Counted from the stretch's first letter, positions 16,987-25,984 are shown. The stretch: DNA of 64,000 nucleotides from Jeotgalibacillus campisalis (GCF_000829515.1 NZ_JXRR01000013.1:62001-126000), one strand, 5' to 3'. The notes: generated by a model from the sequence alone, not told the origin. Made by a program: numbers and translations.

Positions 16987-18453
16987 ATGCGCGACGTTTT
17001 GATTGTAGATGATGAACCGATGATTCGAGAAGGATTAAAGACGCTGATTGACTGGGAGGCGTACGGCTATCGTGTAGTTGGGCTGGCCCGAAATGGAAGA
17101 GACGGTTATGAAAAATTTCAGCAGCTGAAGCCGGATTTAATTATAGCCGATATTAAAATGCCGGAAATGGATGGAATTACTCTGCTCGAAACACTTCGCG
17201 ATGAAGCACGGAATACCCGCTTTATTCTTCTCAGCGGTTATGCAGATTTCAACTACGCAAGGCGTGCAATCAGCTGCGGTGCTGAAGCCTACTTGCTTAA
17301 GCCTATTGATGAAGATGAACTGATTGAAAAGCTAATCGCCATTCAGTCATCTTATAACACCTCTGTCCATCAACCAAGACGGTCTAGCTCCTGGAAAGAA
17401 CTTTTTCAACATATTCTTGATGAAAATGGAACTGAAGCTATGTCTATTTTTGAACAAAAAGGAATTTGGCAGGGTCCGTCGCGTCTTTTAGTTGTAAAGC
17501 CCGGCCGCCATTTGCAGCATTGGCAGCAGAGAATAGATGAGCTGATTCACAGGACAGAATCAGTCATTTTTTTTCCTATTAAAGACCTCTTTATTTTTAT
17601 TTTGCCCGTTTCTTCTCATGCAGCTACATTCCTGAAGCAGCTTGATGAATCATTGCCTTATCATGTGGCAGCCTCTGCGGTTCTTCATAAAATACAAGAT
17701 AGTCTGCTGCAATGGAAGGATATTCAACAGGTGTTGAGTACATCCTTTTACATACCTGAAAAAACAGTACTTCAGCAGCCATTTGATCGTGAAGATGTGT
17801 TAATAAAAGAATGGCATCCGGATGTGTACCGCGATCGTCTTTTCTTTGCCCTGGAAGCTTCAAGCAGTGAAGCAGCGTACGCCATATTAGATGAGGTAAT
17901 TAAAGAATGGACAGCAAGAAAATGGCCGGAGCAGGAAGTAAAAAAGGAAGCAGCTTCTCTATGCAATCAGGTGATGAATAAACTCGCTGCCGTCCATCCC
18001 AAAAAACAATCATTGCTTCTCAAAACGGGATTAAAAACAACCGAGTTATATGAGGCTTCATCAATGGAAGCCATGGGGGAATCATGCAACTCTTTTCTCA
18101 CAGCGGTACTTGACATAATGGATGACGGTACACCAGACAGCGTCATGAATAAAATGGTTGACTTGATCCGCACACGCTATAACGAAAATCTGAGACTCGA
18201 AACGCTAGCCGGGATCTTCAACTATAACAGTGCCTATCTGGGAAAGCTGTTTAAGAGCCATACTGGTGAATACTTTAACACGTATGTAGATAAAGTCCGC
18301 ACCGAAAAAGCGAAAGAAATGCTGAATAAAGGCTTTAAAGTATATGAAGTGGCAGAAAAAGTCGGATATGCAAATGTGGATTACTTTCACCGGAAGTTCA
18401 AAAAACACGCAGGAGTCTCTCCGACGACGTTTAAAAACAAGCTCAACCAATAA
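16987..18453 (+). CDS. yesN: Response regulator with AraC-type DNA-binding domain, YesN type
   Basis: The 488-residue protein has an N-terminal receiver domain with phospho-acceptor Asp55 (IIADIKMPEMDG), conserved DDE near 8-10 and Lys near 104 (LLKPID). The middle region (about 130-370) is not recognised. The C-terminal AraC domain has two helix-turn-helix units and the typical NYNSAYLGKLFK and VAEKVGYANVDYFHRKFK segments. It probably activates the three transcription units of this locus through the TGACATGA motif. It follows the kinase gene by four bases with its own GGAG site, and ends at a strong terminator. Confidence 0.93.
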   Translation: MRDVLIVDDEPMIREGLKTLIDWEAYGYRVVGLARNGRDGYEKFQQLKPDLIIADIKMPEMDGITLLETLRDEARNTRFILLSGYADFNYARRAISCGAEAYLLKPIDEDELIEKLIAIQSSYNTSVHQPRRSSSWKELFQHILDENGTEAMSIFEQKGIWQGPSRLLVVKPGRHLQHWQQRIDELIHRTESVIFFPIKDLFIFILPVSSHAATFLKQLDESLPYHVAASAVLHKIQDSLLQWKDIQQVLSTSFYIPEKTVLQQPFDREDVLIKEWHPDVYRDRLFFALEASSSEAAYAILDEVIKEWTARKWPEQEVKKEAASLCNQVMNKLAAVHPKKQSLLLKTGLKTTELYEASSMEAMGESCNSFLTAVLDIMDDGTPDSVMNKMVDLIRTRYNENLRLETLAGIFNYNSAYLGKLFKSHTGEYFNTYVDKVRTEKAKEMLNKGFKVYEVAEKVGYANVDYFHRKFKKHAGVSPTTFKNKLNQ

Positions 18454-18454
18454 A

Positions 18455-18505
18455 GATGTCCGTTCTCCATTGCTTTAAAACAATGAGGACGGACATCCTT
18501 TAATT
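18455..18505 (+). terminator. Rho-independent terminator after the response regulator
   Basis: GATGTCCGTTCTCCATTG pairs with CAATGAGGACGGACATC, followed by CTTTAATTTT. The T-rich tail overlaps copy 3 of the locus motif. Confidence 0.85.
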
Positions 18506-18514
18506 TTGACATGA
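18498..18514 (+). promoter_or_regulatory. Locus-specific 17-bp motif, copy 3 (before ABC importer)
   Basis: CTTTAATTTTGACATGA fits the shared consensus and ends exactly 44 bases before TAAGAT (18559-18564). There is no good -35 at standard spacing, as expected for an activator-dependent promoter. Confidence 0.6.
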
Positions 18515-18590
18515 TTTTTAACGCAAATCAGCAGGTATTGAACCCGAATCTTTCCTTGTAAGATGGAGGTATAGAACAGGGGGAGATAAA

Positions 18591-19556
18591 GTGGAATCGG
18601 TTGAAAAGAAAGCGCATACAAAAATAAACCGTTCTGCCAAAACACAGCACAGATTTTTTAAAACGATGAAGCAGCAAAAGTATTTATATGCGATGTCTGT
18701 TCCATTTGTTCTGTGGGTGCTTGTATTTAATTATGTACCGCTTTGGGGCTGGACCATGGCCTTTCAGGATTTTAAACCAGCAAGGTCATTCATGGAGCAG
18801 GAGTGGGTGGGTCTTGCTAACTTCACTGCCCTTTTTCAGGATGAACGGTTCTATTTAGTTCTCCTCAACACGCTGGCGATGAGCATTATGGGACTCGCTA
18901 TTGGATTTGTTGTTCCCATTATCTTTGCGGTTTTTCTAAATGAAGTGCGGGTTCAGACGTTTAAGCGGACGGTTCAGACGGTCTCCTATTTGCCCCATTT
19001 TGTCTCATGGGTCGTTGTGGCGGGCATTGTTACCAAGGTGCTGTCTACTGACGGCGGAATCGTCAATGAAATGCTGATGGCGGCAGGCTTTGTAAATGAA
19101 CCAGTTCAGTTTATGACAAAAGGTGAATGGTTCTGGATGATTGTGACACTGTCTGATTTGTGGAAGGAAATGGGCTGGAATTCGATTATCTTTTTGGCCG
19201 CAATGGCAGGGGTTGATCCGCAGCAATACGAGGCAGCGAAAGTAGACGGTGCGAGCAGGCTGCGTCAAATCTGGCATATAACGCTGCCGGGAATCCGGCC
19301 AACCATTCTCGTTGTGTTAATTTTATCCATCGGTCATTTAATCACCATCGGATTTGAAAAGCAATTTTTACTCGGCAACCCGATTGTCGTCGATTACGCT
19401 GAAGTCCTCGACCTGTATGCGCTGAATTATGGAATCGGTCTTGGCCGTTTCTCTTACGGAACAGCGATCGGAATTTTCAACTCACTGGTAAGTATCGTTC
19501 TGCTGTTTCTAGCAAATGGCATTTTTAAGCGCTACACGAATCAAAGTGTCATGTAA
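18591..19556 (+). CDS. Sugar ABC transporter permease, LplB/YteP type
   Basis: The 321-residue membrane subunit has six helices in the MalF/UgpA-like fold and the cytoplasmic EAA loop (YEAAKVDGASRLRQIWHITLPG) that docks onto the ATPase. GTG start after GGGGGAG. It is the first gene of a three-gene importer unit with the second permease and the binding lipoprotein. No ATPase gene is present, so a shared MsmX-type ATPase encoded elsewhere is expected, as with other LplB/LplC systems (family knowledge). The substrate is inferred to be a xyloglucan-type oligosaccharide. Confidence 0.92.
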   Translation: MESVEKKAHTKINRSAKTQHRFFKTMKQQKYLYAMSVPFVLWVLVFNYVPLWGWTMAFQDFKPARSFMEQEWVGLANFTALFQDERFYLVLLNTLAMSIMGLAIGFVVPIIFAVFLNEVRVQTFKRTVQTVSYLPHFVSWVVVAGIVTKVLSTDGGIVNEMLMAAGFVNEPVQFMTKGEWFWMIVTLSDLWKEMGWNSIIFLAAMAGVDPQQYEAAKVDGASRLRQIWHITLPGIRPTILVVLILSIGHLITIGFEKQFLLGNPIVVDYAEVLDLYALNYGIGLGRFSYGTAIGIFNSLVSIVLLFLANGIFKRYTNQSVM

Positions 19557-19568
19557 AGGAGGGATGGT

Positions 19569-20474
19569 ATGATGAAAGGAAGCCGAAAAGGATGGGATGA
19601 TCGGCTGTTTGATCTTATTAACTATTCATTTTTAACCGTAGTTTTACTTGTTACGCTTTATCCATTTTTAAATGTGCTGGCAATTTCACTAAATGAATCC
19701 ACCGATACGGTCAGAGGCGGCATCACCATTTTTCCGCGGGAGTTTACACTTGCCAACTACCAAACTATCTTTGAGTACGATAACCTGATCACCGGATTTA
19801 TAAATTCTACGTTACGGACGGTAATCGGTACGGTGCTCGGTGTTGTGTCTTCTGCTATGGTAGCGTTTACATTAAGCAGAGCAGATTTTCAGGGAAGAAA
19901 AGCTTTCTCAACCGTTCTTGTTCTTACACTTTATTTTTCCGGCGGTCTGATTCCCGGCTATATGCTAATGCGTGATTTGCAGCTCATTGATACATTCTGG
20001 GTGTACGTCCTTCCGGGAATGGTAAATGCTTTCAACATCATTATCGTCCGTTCGTTTATGGATGGACTGCCGTTTGCTTTACAGGAATCAGCCAAGATGG
20101 ATGGCGCCAATGATTTTGCTATTTTCTGGCGGATCATCCTGCCGTTATGTACACCGGTACTCGCAACAATCGCACTTTTTATCGCAGTAGGCCAGTGGAA
20201 TTCATGGTTTGACACTTACTTATACAATAGTTCCAATCCGAGTTTAACTACCCTGCAGTTTGAATTAATGAAAATACTGCAAAATACCACAATGGGTTCT
20301 ACAGATGCCAATGCATTTCGCGATGCTCAGGGGCAGGAGGCAGCCTCTTCTGTGTCACCGGAATCGATTAAAATGGCAATCTCTATGGTTACTATTATAC
20401 CGATTTTGCTGGTTTATCCATTTTTGCAGCGGTTTTTTGTGCAAGGTATGACGCTTGGAGCAGTAAAAAGCTAA
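19569..20474 (+). CDS. Sugar ABC transporter permease, LplC/YtcP type
   Basis: The 301-residue second permease of the importer has six predicted helices, an N-terminal DRLFDLINYSFL segment and the EAA loop (LQESAKMDGANDFAIFWRIILPL). It lies 12 bases after the first permease with a GGAGGG ribosome binding site, and 21 bases before the binding-protein gene. The long loop between the last two helices (about 220-265) is typical for YtcP-like members of the CUT1 group that import complex plant-wall oligosaccharides. Confidence 0.92.
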   Translation: MMKGSRKGWDDRLFDLINYSFLTVVLLVTLYPFLNVLAISLNESTDTVRGGITIFPREFTLANYQTIFEYDNLITGFINSTLRTVIGTVLGVVSSAMVAFTLSRADFQGRKAFSTVLVLTLYFSGGLIPGYMLMRDLQLIDTFWVYVLPGMVNAFNIIIVRSFMDGLPFALQESAKMDGANDFAIFWRIILPLCTPVLATIALFIAVGQWNSWFDTYLYNSSNPSLTTLQFELMKILQNTTMGSTDANAFRDAQGQEAASSVSPESIKMAISMVTIIPILLVYPFLQRFFVQGMTLGAVKS

Positions 20475-20495
20475 ATAGATAAAGGGGAGAAATCG

Positions 20496-22151
20496 ATGAA
20501 AACAAAATGGAGAAAAGCAAGTGCTGTGATCATGATGGGAACGATGCTTACAGTGGCGGGCTGTCAAAGTGACAATGCAGCGACAAAAGAAGAAACAACC
20601 GGCCCAGTCACGTTTTCACTCTTTAGTGCGGATCCTCATTCCCAGTGGGACAACATGGAAAGCCCGGTCAGTCAGAAGGTAAAAGAGACAACAGAAGTCA
20701 CGATAGAGCCGGAATTTGACGTTGGAGGCGGAGAACAGAAGATTCCTCTCATGATCGCAAGCGGTGAATATCCGGATTTGATTCTGCCAAAAGGGAATGC
20801 AGGCAAACTAGTAGACGCGGGTGCGCTCATTGATTTAACAGATCTGATTGAAGAGCATGCTCCGAATCTGAAAAAAGTATATGGTGATTATTTCAACCGC
20901 TTAAAATGGAGCGGAGAAGACGAATCTATTTATATTTTGCCTACTTCACGAGTGGATCATACCTACTGGGCCCCGGGCAATGGCTTTATGCTGCAGCATG
21001 ATGTAGTAAAACAGCTGGGTTATCCGGAAATTCGAACAGTAGATGATTTTGAGAATGCAATCAGGGAGTACAAGGAAAAGAACCCAACCATTGACGGACA
21101 GCCGACCATCGGGTTGTCGTTGCTGGCCGACGACTGGAGAATTATGATTTCAACCACGAATCCGGCTTTTTACGCGACAGGTGCTCCGGATGACGGCGAA
21201 TTTTATATTGATCCCGAGACATATGAAGCGACCATGCATTACCGCCGTCCTGAAGAAAAAGCATACTTTAAATGGCTGAACCATATGAACGCTGAAGGTC
21301 TGCTGGATCAGGAGAGCTTTGTTCAGAAGTATGATCAATATTTGGCGAAAATATCCTCTGGCCGTGTATTGGGCTTAATCGATACAGACTGGGAAGTAGG
21401 AGACGCACAGCGTGCACTCCGTGAAGCAGGTAAAACAGAGAGAATGCATGGCATGTATCCGGTCACATTAACAGAAGAATATAAACATCCGAATTTCCAG
21501 GATACCGGTTATCTTGGAGGCTGGGGAATCGGAATCACGACAGAGTGTGAAGACCCGGTGAGAGCAATTAAATTTTTGGATTACCTGGCATCTGAGGAAG
21601 GTCAAATTCTTCAAAACTGGGGAATCGAAGGTGAACATTATACAATTGAAGACGGAAAACGTGTCATTTCTGATGAAGAGATGAACGAGCGCAATAACAA
21701 TGCCAACTATGTGAAAAATACCGGCATTGGGGTATTAAGCGGTTTTGCTCCCTTATATGGAGATGGTGTAACGGATTCAACAGGGCAGACCTATTCGATT
21801 GCCAGTCCGGATCAAATCATTAACGCGTATACCGATACAGAAAAAGAAGTACTATCCAACTACAATGTAGAAATGTGGAAAGACCTATATCCTCAAAAAG
21901 AAGAATTCCCGGTAAAACCATGGGGAGCAGCCTACAACATGCAGGTTGAGGCAGGTACCGATCTTGAACTGATCATGCAAAAATCTCTGGATGTTGTGAA
22001 AAAACGTATACCTGAAGCCATTCTGGCAGATCCGTCTGAGTTTGACGATGTATGGGACAGTTTCATGGCTGACCTGGAAAGTGCAGGCGTTGAACAGGCA
22101 GAGGCAGATTACACAGAAATGATTAAGGATCGACTGGAGCTTTGGGAGTAA
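20496..22151 (+). CDS. Oligosaccharide-binding lipoprotein, LplA/YtcQ type
   Basis: The 551-residue extracellular solute-binding protein is anchored by a lipobox (LTVAGC, Cys23). The size and two-lobed architecture match the large LplA group rather than maltodextrin-binding proteins (about 400 residues), which fits a bulky ligand. It has many aromatic residues in the presumed cleft, and the LGGWGIGITTECEDPVRAIKFLDYL block typical of the family. It is the third gene of the importer unit, closed by a strong terminator. It would capture the glycan outside and may also inform the YesM-type sensor. Confidence 0.92.
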   Translation: MKTKWRKASAVIMMGTMLTVAGCQSDNAATKEETTGPVTFSLFSADPHSQWDNMESPVSQKVKETTEVTIEPEFDVGGGEQKIPLMIASGEYPDLILPKGNAGKLVDAGALIDLTDLIEEHAPNLKKVYGDYFNRLKWSGEDESIYILPTSRVDHTYWAPGNGFMLQHDVVKQLGYPEIRTVDDFENAIREYKEKNPTIDGQPTIGLSLLADDWRIMISTTNPAFYATGAPDDGEFYIDPETYEATMHYRRPEEKAYFKWLNHMNAEGLLDQESFVQKYDQYLAKISSGRVLGLIDTDWEVGDAQRALREAGKTERMHGMYPVTLTEEYKHPNFQDTGYLGGWGIGITTECEDPVRAIKFLDYLASEEGQILQNWGIEGEHYTIEDGKRVISDEEMNERNNNANYVKNTGIGVLSGFAPLYGDGVTDSTGQTYSIASPDQIINAYTDTEKEVLSNYNVEMWKDLYPQKEEFPVKPWGAAYNMQVEAGTDLELIMQKSLDVVKKRIPEAILADPSEFDDVWDSFMADLESAGVEQAEADYTEMIKDRLELWE

Positions 22152-22166
22152 CAGAGATATTAAGTG

Positions 22167-22205
22167 AAAAAAGACATTGGAAGTCAATTCTTCCAATGTC
22201 TTTTT
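22167..22205 (+). terminator. Rho-independent terminator of the importer operon
   Basis: AAAAAAGACATTGGAAG pairs with CTTCCAATGTCTTTTT around a 6-base loop. Perfect stem, marking the right end of the glycan locus. Confidence 0.9.
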
Positions 22206-22324
22206 ATGTCTCTATTAAAAGGAAAAATCGTTCCATAACTCATTGAAAAACACATTATTTATAAAATCTCCGTTGTGCAGGGCTCGTTAAACTATAATCA
22301 AGTTAGAATTGCGTCACTCAGTTA

Positions 22325-22567
22325 TTACGGCCGCTCAAGAACAGAAGCGAGCATACGGTGGACAACTTCATGGTCTCTCTGATCGTTAAGAAGGTAATCT
22401 TTGCCGGGTAAAGTGTACCATTCCTTGGCACCTGCATATGTAATTTTGAGTGAGAGCATACCGCTGTCATCACAGGTAGTAAGAAGCTCAAGCTCTCCGC
22501 TGATAACGCCGACTTCAGTCGTCATGACTCCGTGTGTTGCAGTGAAAGTGGTAGACTTTTTTTCCAT
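22325..22567 (-). CDS. Small hypothetical protein downstream of secreted nuclease
   Basis: The 80-residue protein has no signal peptide or membrane helix and a mainly beta-strand-like sequence (TTEVGVISGELELLTTC, then LSLKITYAGAKEWYTL). It has a strong ribosome binding site (GGAGGAG) and follows the nuclease gene on the same strand by 36 bases, so the two are probably co-transcribed. I do not recognise a family. A cytoplasmic partner or immunity protein for the nuclease is one possibility suggested only by position. Confidence 0.6.
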   Translation of the reverse strand: MEKKSTTFTATHGVMTTEVGVISGELELLTTCDDSGMLSLKITYAGAKEWYTLPGKDYLLNDQRDHEVVHRMLASVLERP

Positions 22568-22603
22568 TTGTGAGTCTCCTCCTTGTTTAAAATGACTTAA
22601 AGA

Positions 22604-23236
22604 TTAGTATGAGCAGGTGTTAAGCATCGTTTGCAGAGAAGTTTTCTCAGAAGCCTGCAGGCTCAGGTTCCACGTATGTTTTGTATTAATCCACCATTTA
22701 GCATATCCGCAATGTGCACTATAGCGCGGCGGCTGCCATGTTGAAGGGTCCTGGTCACCTTTAGAACGGTTAACACTGGCAGTTACGGCAATCAGATGTG
22801 GGCCGCTTAAATCATTTGCAAATGCTCTGCGCTGTGATTCTGTCCAGCTGCTTGCGCCTGAACGCCACGCTTCGGCTAAGGGAACGACATGATCCACATC
22901 AAGTTCAGATGGCGAGTAAACGACTACACCGTCAAAATAGCTGTACCATTTGCCAGATGTGACAGGACAGTTTCCACTGAAATAATCAGCATCACGCTGA
23001 AGAACGATTTGGCGGGTGTCACAGCCGCTGCCCTGACCGATCCAATGTGGAAATTCATCCCGTGAGTAGCCGGCCATCGAGCTTTCCGATTTTACCGTTA
23101 AGGAATTTAGTTGTGATTGAGCGGCCGATTTGGATGGCGTGTCAGGCAGAAAGGCCGAAGCGGGCTGCGCATCAAATTGAAAAGCAGCAAGGGATAAAAG
23201 TAAGGCAAAAACAAATAATAGTGGTTTTTTAAACAA
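22604..23236 (-). CDS. Secreted HNH endonuclease (DUF1524/GmrSD-C type)
   Basis: The 210-residue protein has a Sec signal peptide (positive KK, hydrophobic core about 6-22, likely cleavage after PASA). The catalytic ββα-metal core is seen as ELDVDHVVPLAEAW followed by NRSKGDQDPSTW, the His/Asn layout of extracellular DUF1524 nucleases. Paired cysteines (CDTRQIV/CPV and CGY/CSY) suggest disulfides in the exported enzyme. It probably degrades extracellular DNA for nutrients or competition. It leads a two-gene minus-strand unit with the small unknown protein. Confidence 0.85.
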   Translation of the reverse strand: MFKKPLLFVFALLLSLAAFQFDAQPASAFLPDTPSKSAAQSQLNSLTVKSESSMAGYSRDEFPHWIGQGSGCDTRQIVLQRDADYFSGNCPVTSGKWYSYFDGVVVYSPSELDVDHVVPLAEAWRSGASSWTESQRRAFANDLSGPHLIAVTASVNRSKGDQDPSTWQPPRYSAHCGYAKWWINTKHTWNLSLQASEKTSLQTMLNTCSY

Positions 23237-23710
23237 AGAAATGCCTCCTATATGTAATTTTTTATATTGACATTTCGTTCATGTTGATAAACGAAATATT
23301 AATAATTAGGTGAGGGCGTAAAGCAATTTGTTCATCTTTAAAATTCCGGTTAGCGGAGGCATTTCTGTAATGCAGACAGCTGAATAATGGCGGGGCTGCT
23401 AGTTGCTATGATAGGGGATAATGAAAACATATAACAAGTTAATAATTTGTAAATGACCAAATCATAGAGAGGTCTCTTTGATGAATGAAAAGGTCAAAAA
23501 GATAGGGAATTCTCTTTTAAAGAAACTTCATTAGATAGAAAGGCAGACTCTTTAAAGATTTATTTGGTTTTTCAATGTGAAATTTTACCTGGACTAAAAG
23601 ACTGTCAGAGGTCCTGCCAGCGCTTTACTAAAACTTAATAAGAAAATATTGAATTCATTTGGCAAAATAAAGCTTTCACCATTCCATAGAGACTTTTTTC
23701 AACCCTGCAC
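23237..23710. other. Gene-poor spacer
   Basis: Holds the upstream region of the nuclease gene and otherwise little. A 17-codon frame (23481-23534, ATG to TAG) has an AGAGAGG sequence 7 bases before its ATG. I cannot tell whether it is translated. No repeat or RNA structure stood out. Confidence 0.4.
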
Positions 23711-23758
23711 AACAAAAAAAATGGCCAGTCTGTTGAACAGGTCTCAACTTAGACGGCC
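23711..23758 (-). terminator. Rho-independent terminator of the racemase operon
   Basis: Read on the minus strand, GGCCGTCT pairs with AGACTGGCC around a roughly 20-base loop and runs into ATTTTTTTTG. Located 18 bases past the racemase stop. Confidence 0.75.
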
Positions 23759-23775
23759 GTAAGTAGTGTATTTTT

Positions 23776-24876
23776 TTAGATATATTCTTTAGCTACAGCA
23801 GCAGACGTCATGATTGACAGCAGCGCCCCGTAGTTCACGGAAAAAGCTACCGCATCTCCAACCTGCAACTCAACATTTTTCGCATTGAGAACAGTGTGGT
23901 CGCTGCTGGATCCAATAATGTTCAGATCCAATAAAGGAGTCAGTCCGGAAACTAAGACATCCTGGAATCCAACGCCAAGAATACAACGCCGGATATCACC
24001 CATTTCGTCAAAGGAAGGGTATAATCCCAATACGTTTTGTGCGATTTGTCCATAGGGGACAGAAGGTTTTATTTTTGATTCAATGACTTCTGAGTAAAAT
24101 GTAAAAGCATCTGTGTACAAACCAGGAATAGGTTCACGGGAAAGGGTTTCACGTCCAAGAAGGATCGATTCTCCAATACGTAAATGATTAATTTCACCCA
24201 TTTCTTCACTAGATGAAAACCAATTGTAATTGGCAGAATTGCCTCCTGAAACAATCGGCAATGGCAGCGCATATTGCTTTCTGATTGCAATTGCCAGGGT
24301 AGAGAGTGTTTTCATTTTTTCAGTATCCGGCTTCACTCCTCCGAAACAGGCGAAATTAGCTCCAATTCCAACTAACTCGATCCCGGACATCTGAGTAATC
24401 TGAGGAATATAGTGATCTAGCTGGTCTGGCATAACCCCTTCACGCAAATCCCCAAGTTCAATCATGAGAATGATTTTCTTTACAGTATTTCTTACAATAG
24501 CACACTGAGAGAGTCGCTCAATCACTGTGAGCTCAGTCTGCATACTGATATCTGCATACTCTGCAACTGCCTCAATTTGACTTAGGGCGGGCGTTCTCAA
24601 TAAAACAAACTCAGCTTGTACACCTGCGTCTTTCATTTGTTTTATATTTTCGATCTTTGAATCCCCTAATTGCCCAATCCCATTGTCAGTCAGCATATTG
24701 GCAATTTCTAAGCTGCCGCAGACGCCTTTTGTAACAGCCATTACATTAATGCCTTTTACTCCATACATCGCATTTATTTTCCTGGCGTTATGAGAGATTT
24801 TTGAAAGGTTAATTTCCATTTTCGGCAATGAATGATTGAAGTGTGTCTCAACAAATGGCTGATTGGCTGCATTCAC
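23776..24876 (-). CDS. orr: PLP-dependent amino-acid racemase, ornithine racemase-like
   Basis: The 366-residue fold-type III PLP enzyme has an N-terminal TIM barrel with the presumed PLP lysine in VMAVTKGVCG (Lys50). It also has ADISMQTEL, MIELGDLREG, IVSGGNSANY and LRIGESILLGRET blocks, matching clostridial ornithine racemase (Orr) more closely than the standard alanine racemase. It should interconvert L and D forms of an amino acid. The first codons overlap the preceding DUF1611 gene by ATGA, so the products probably act in one pathway. The exact substrate (ornithine, glutamate or another) is not readable from sequence. Confidence 0.85.
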   Translation of the reverse strand: MNAANQPFVETHFNHSLPKMEINLSKISHNARKINAMYGVKGINVMAVTKGVCGSLEIANMLTDNGIGQLGDSKIENIKQMKDAGVQAEFVLLRTPALSQIEAVAEYADISMQTELTVIERLSQCAIVRNTVKKIILMIELGDLREGVMPDQLDHYIPQITQMSGIELVGIGANFACFGGVKPDTEKMKTLSTLAIAIRKQYALPLPIVSGGNSANYNWFSSSEEMGEINHLRIGESILLGRETLSREPIPGLYTDAFTFYSEVIESKIKPSVPYGQIAQNVLGLYPSFDEMGDIRRCILGVGFQDVLVSGLTPLLDLNIIGSSSDHTVLNAKNVELQVGDAVAFSVNYGALLSIMTSAAVAKEYI

Positions 24877-25955
24877 CTAACGAGCGTTTTCTTGTGTGAC
24901 AATGACGGAAAGGCGGTTAAGATGCTTTGAACAAGCTTATCGCAGCCATGCTTAAGAACGTCCGTTGTCGGAAGCCCAAGTTCCTTTTCATATCTATCAA
25001 CCGTTTGATCTATTTGAGGGTCCGTCATATTTTCATGGTTAATGGTAATGGCAACAACTTTTGAATGGGAGAAATTTTCGATTAATTCAATTTCACTTTT
25101 TACTGTTGGCATTTTCATAAAAGGAAAGTCTCCTAGGTTTACGCGCATTGGCGGGTGCTGAACGATGACAGCGCCTGGTCTTGCCCCTTTTAAAATACCA
25201 GATGAGCTGATATAAGCAGGATGACTAAGAGCGCCTTGCCCTTCGACAATAATGATGTCAGGATGCTCTGTGTTATACGCTTTCATTATTTGGTTTTCAA
25301 TTTCACCCGTTATATATTGAGAGGGCAGCGCATCAACAGCAGCTCCATAGGCAGCACCCTGGAGTAGTCCTGTTTGGCCTGTTGCGATAAAGGCTGCAGA
25401 GAAACCGGCTTTTTCAAGAGCTGCCTGAAGTAAAACGGCAGTTGTTCTTTTGCCTACTGCACTATCCGTTCCAAGTACAGCTACGACTGGTGTCTCAATT
25501 GATAAAATTTGTCCGGAAAATAAATGAAGATCCTTTTTTAAAGGTGGTTTTCGCACATCAACAATTGTCACGCTGTACTGATCAGCGTATTGCATAAATT
25601 CCTTATCTTCTGCTAAGAATTCATGCAGCGGATTAATAATATTCATGCCCAGCTTCATCGCTTGAAATAATAGCTCGCGTTCTTCTGATTTAAGAAATGC
25701 TTCAGCAGGCGCAATCCCGTAGATAAAATCTGTTGGCATTTTCTCCAGACGTTCAATCGCTTGCTCTAGACTGTTGAATACCGGAATCCCGTTTTTGCCT
25801 TCGTCAAGTACCTCGCCTGCGTCCAAACCTGCTTTCGTGCTGTCAATTACGCCAGTAATATCATATTTTCCTGACTGACGAATTAATCCATTAGCGGTTT
25901 TTCCATCCATTTTACCAAAATTGTTTTCACAATATATTAATGCTGTATTCTTCAA
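24873..25955 (-). CDS. dgcN: DUF1611 protein, DgcN-type (D-amino-acid N-acyltransferase family)
   Basis: The 360-residue protein has an N-terminal Rossmann-like domain and a C-terminal P-loop domain with the unusual Walker A GTDSAVGKRTT (about 162-172). A DIIIVEGQGALSHPAY block follows near 240. DUF1611 proteins called DgcN acetylate D-glutamate in marine proteobacteria, where the next gene is an enolase-fold racemase (DgcA). Here the partner is instead an Orr-like PLP racemase. The start codon follows a GGAGG site, and a leader with a strong hairpin precedes it. Function in this organism is inferred from family and partner. Confidence 0.8.
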   Translation of the reverse strand: MKNTALIYCENNFGKMDGKTANGLIRQSGKYDITGVIDSTKAGLDAGEVLDEGKNGIPVFNSLEQAIERLEKMPTDFIYGIAPAEAFLKSEERELLFQAMKLGMNIINPLHEFLAEDKEFMQYADQYSVTIVDVRKPPLKKDLHLFSGQILSIETPVVAVLGTDSAVGKRTTAVLLQAALEKAGFSAAFIATGQTGLLQGAAYGAAVDALPSQYITGEIENQIMKAYNTEHPDIIIVEGQGALSHPAYISSSGILKGARPGAVIVQHPPMRVNLGDFPFMKMPTVKSEIELIENFSHSKVVAITINHENMTDPQIDQTVDRYEKELGLPTTDVLKHGCDKLVQSILTAFPSLSHKKTLVR

Positions 25956-25984
25956 TTAGTGTTCCTCCTATAATTAATTGTACA

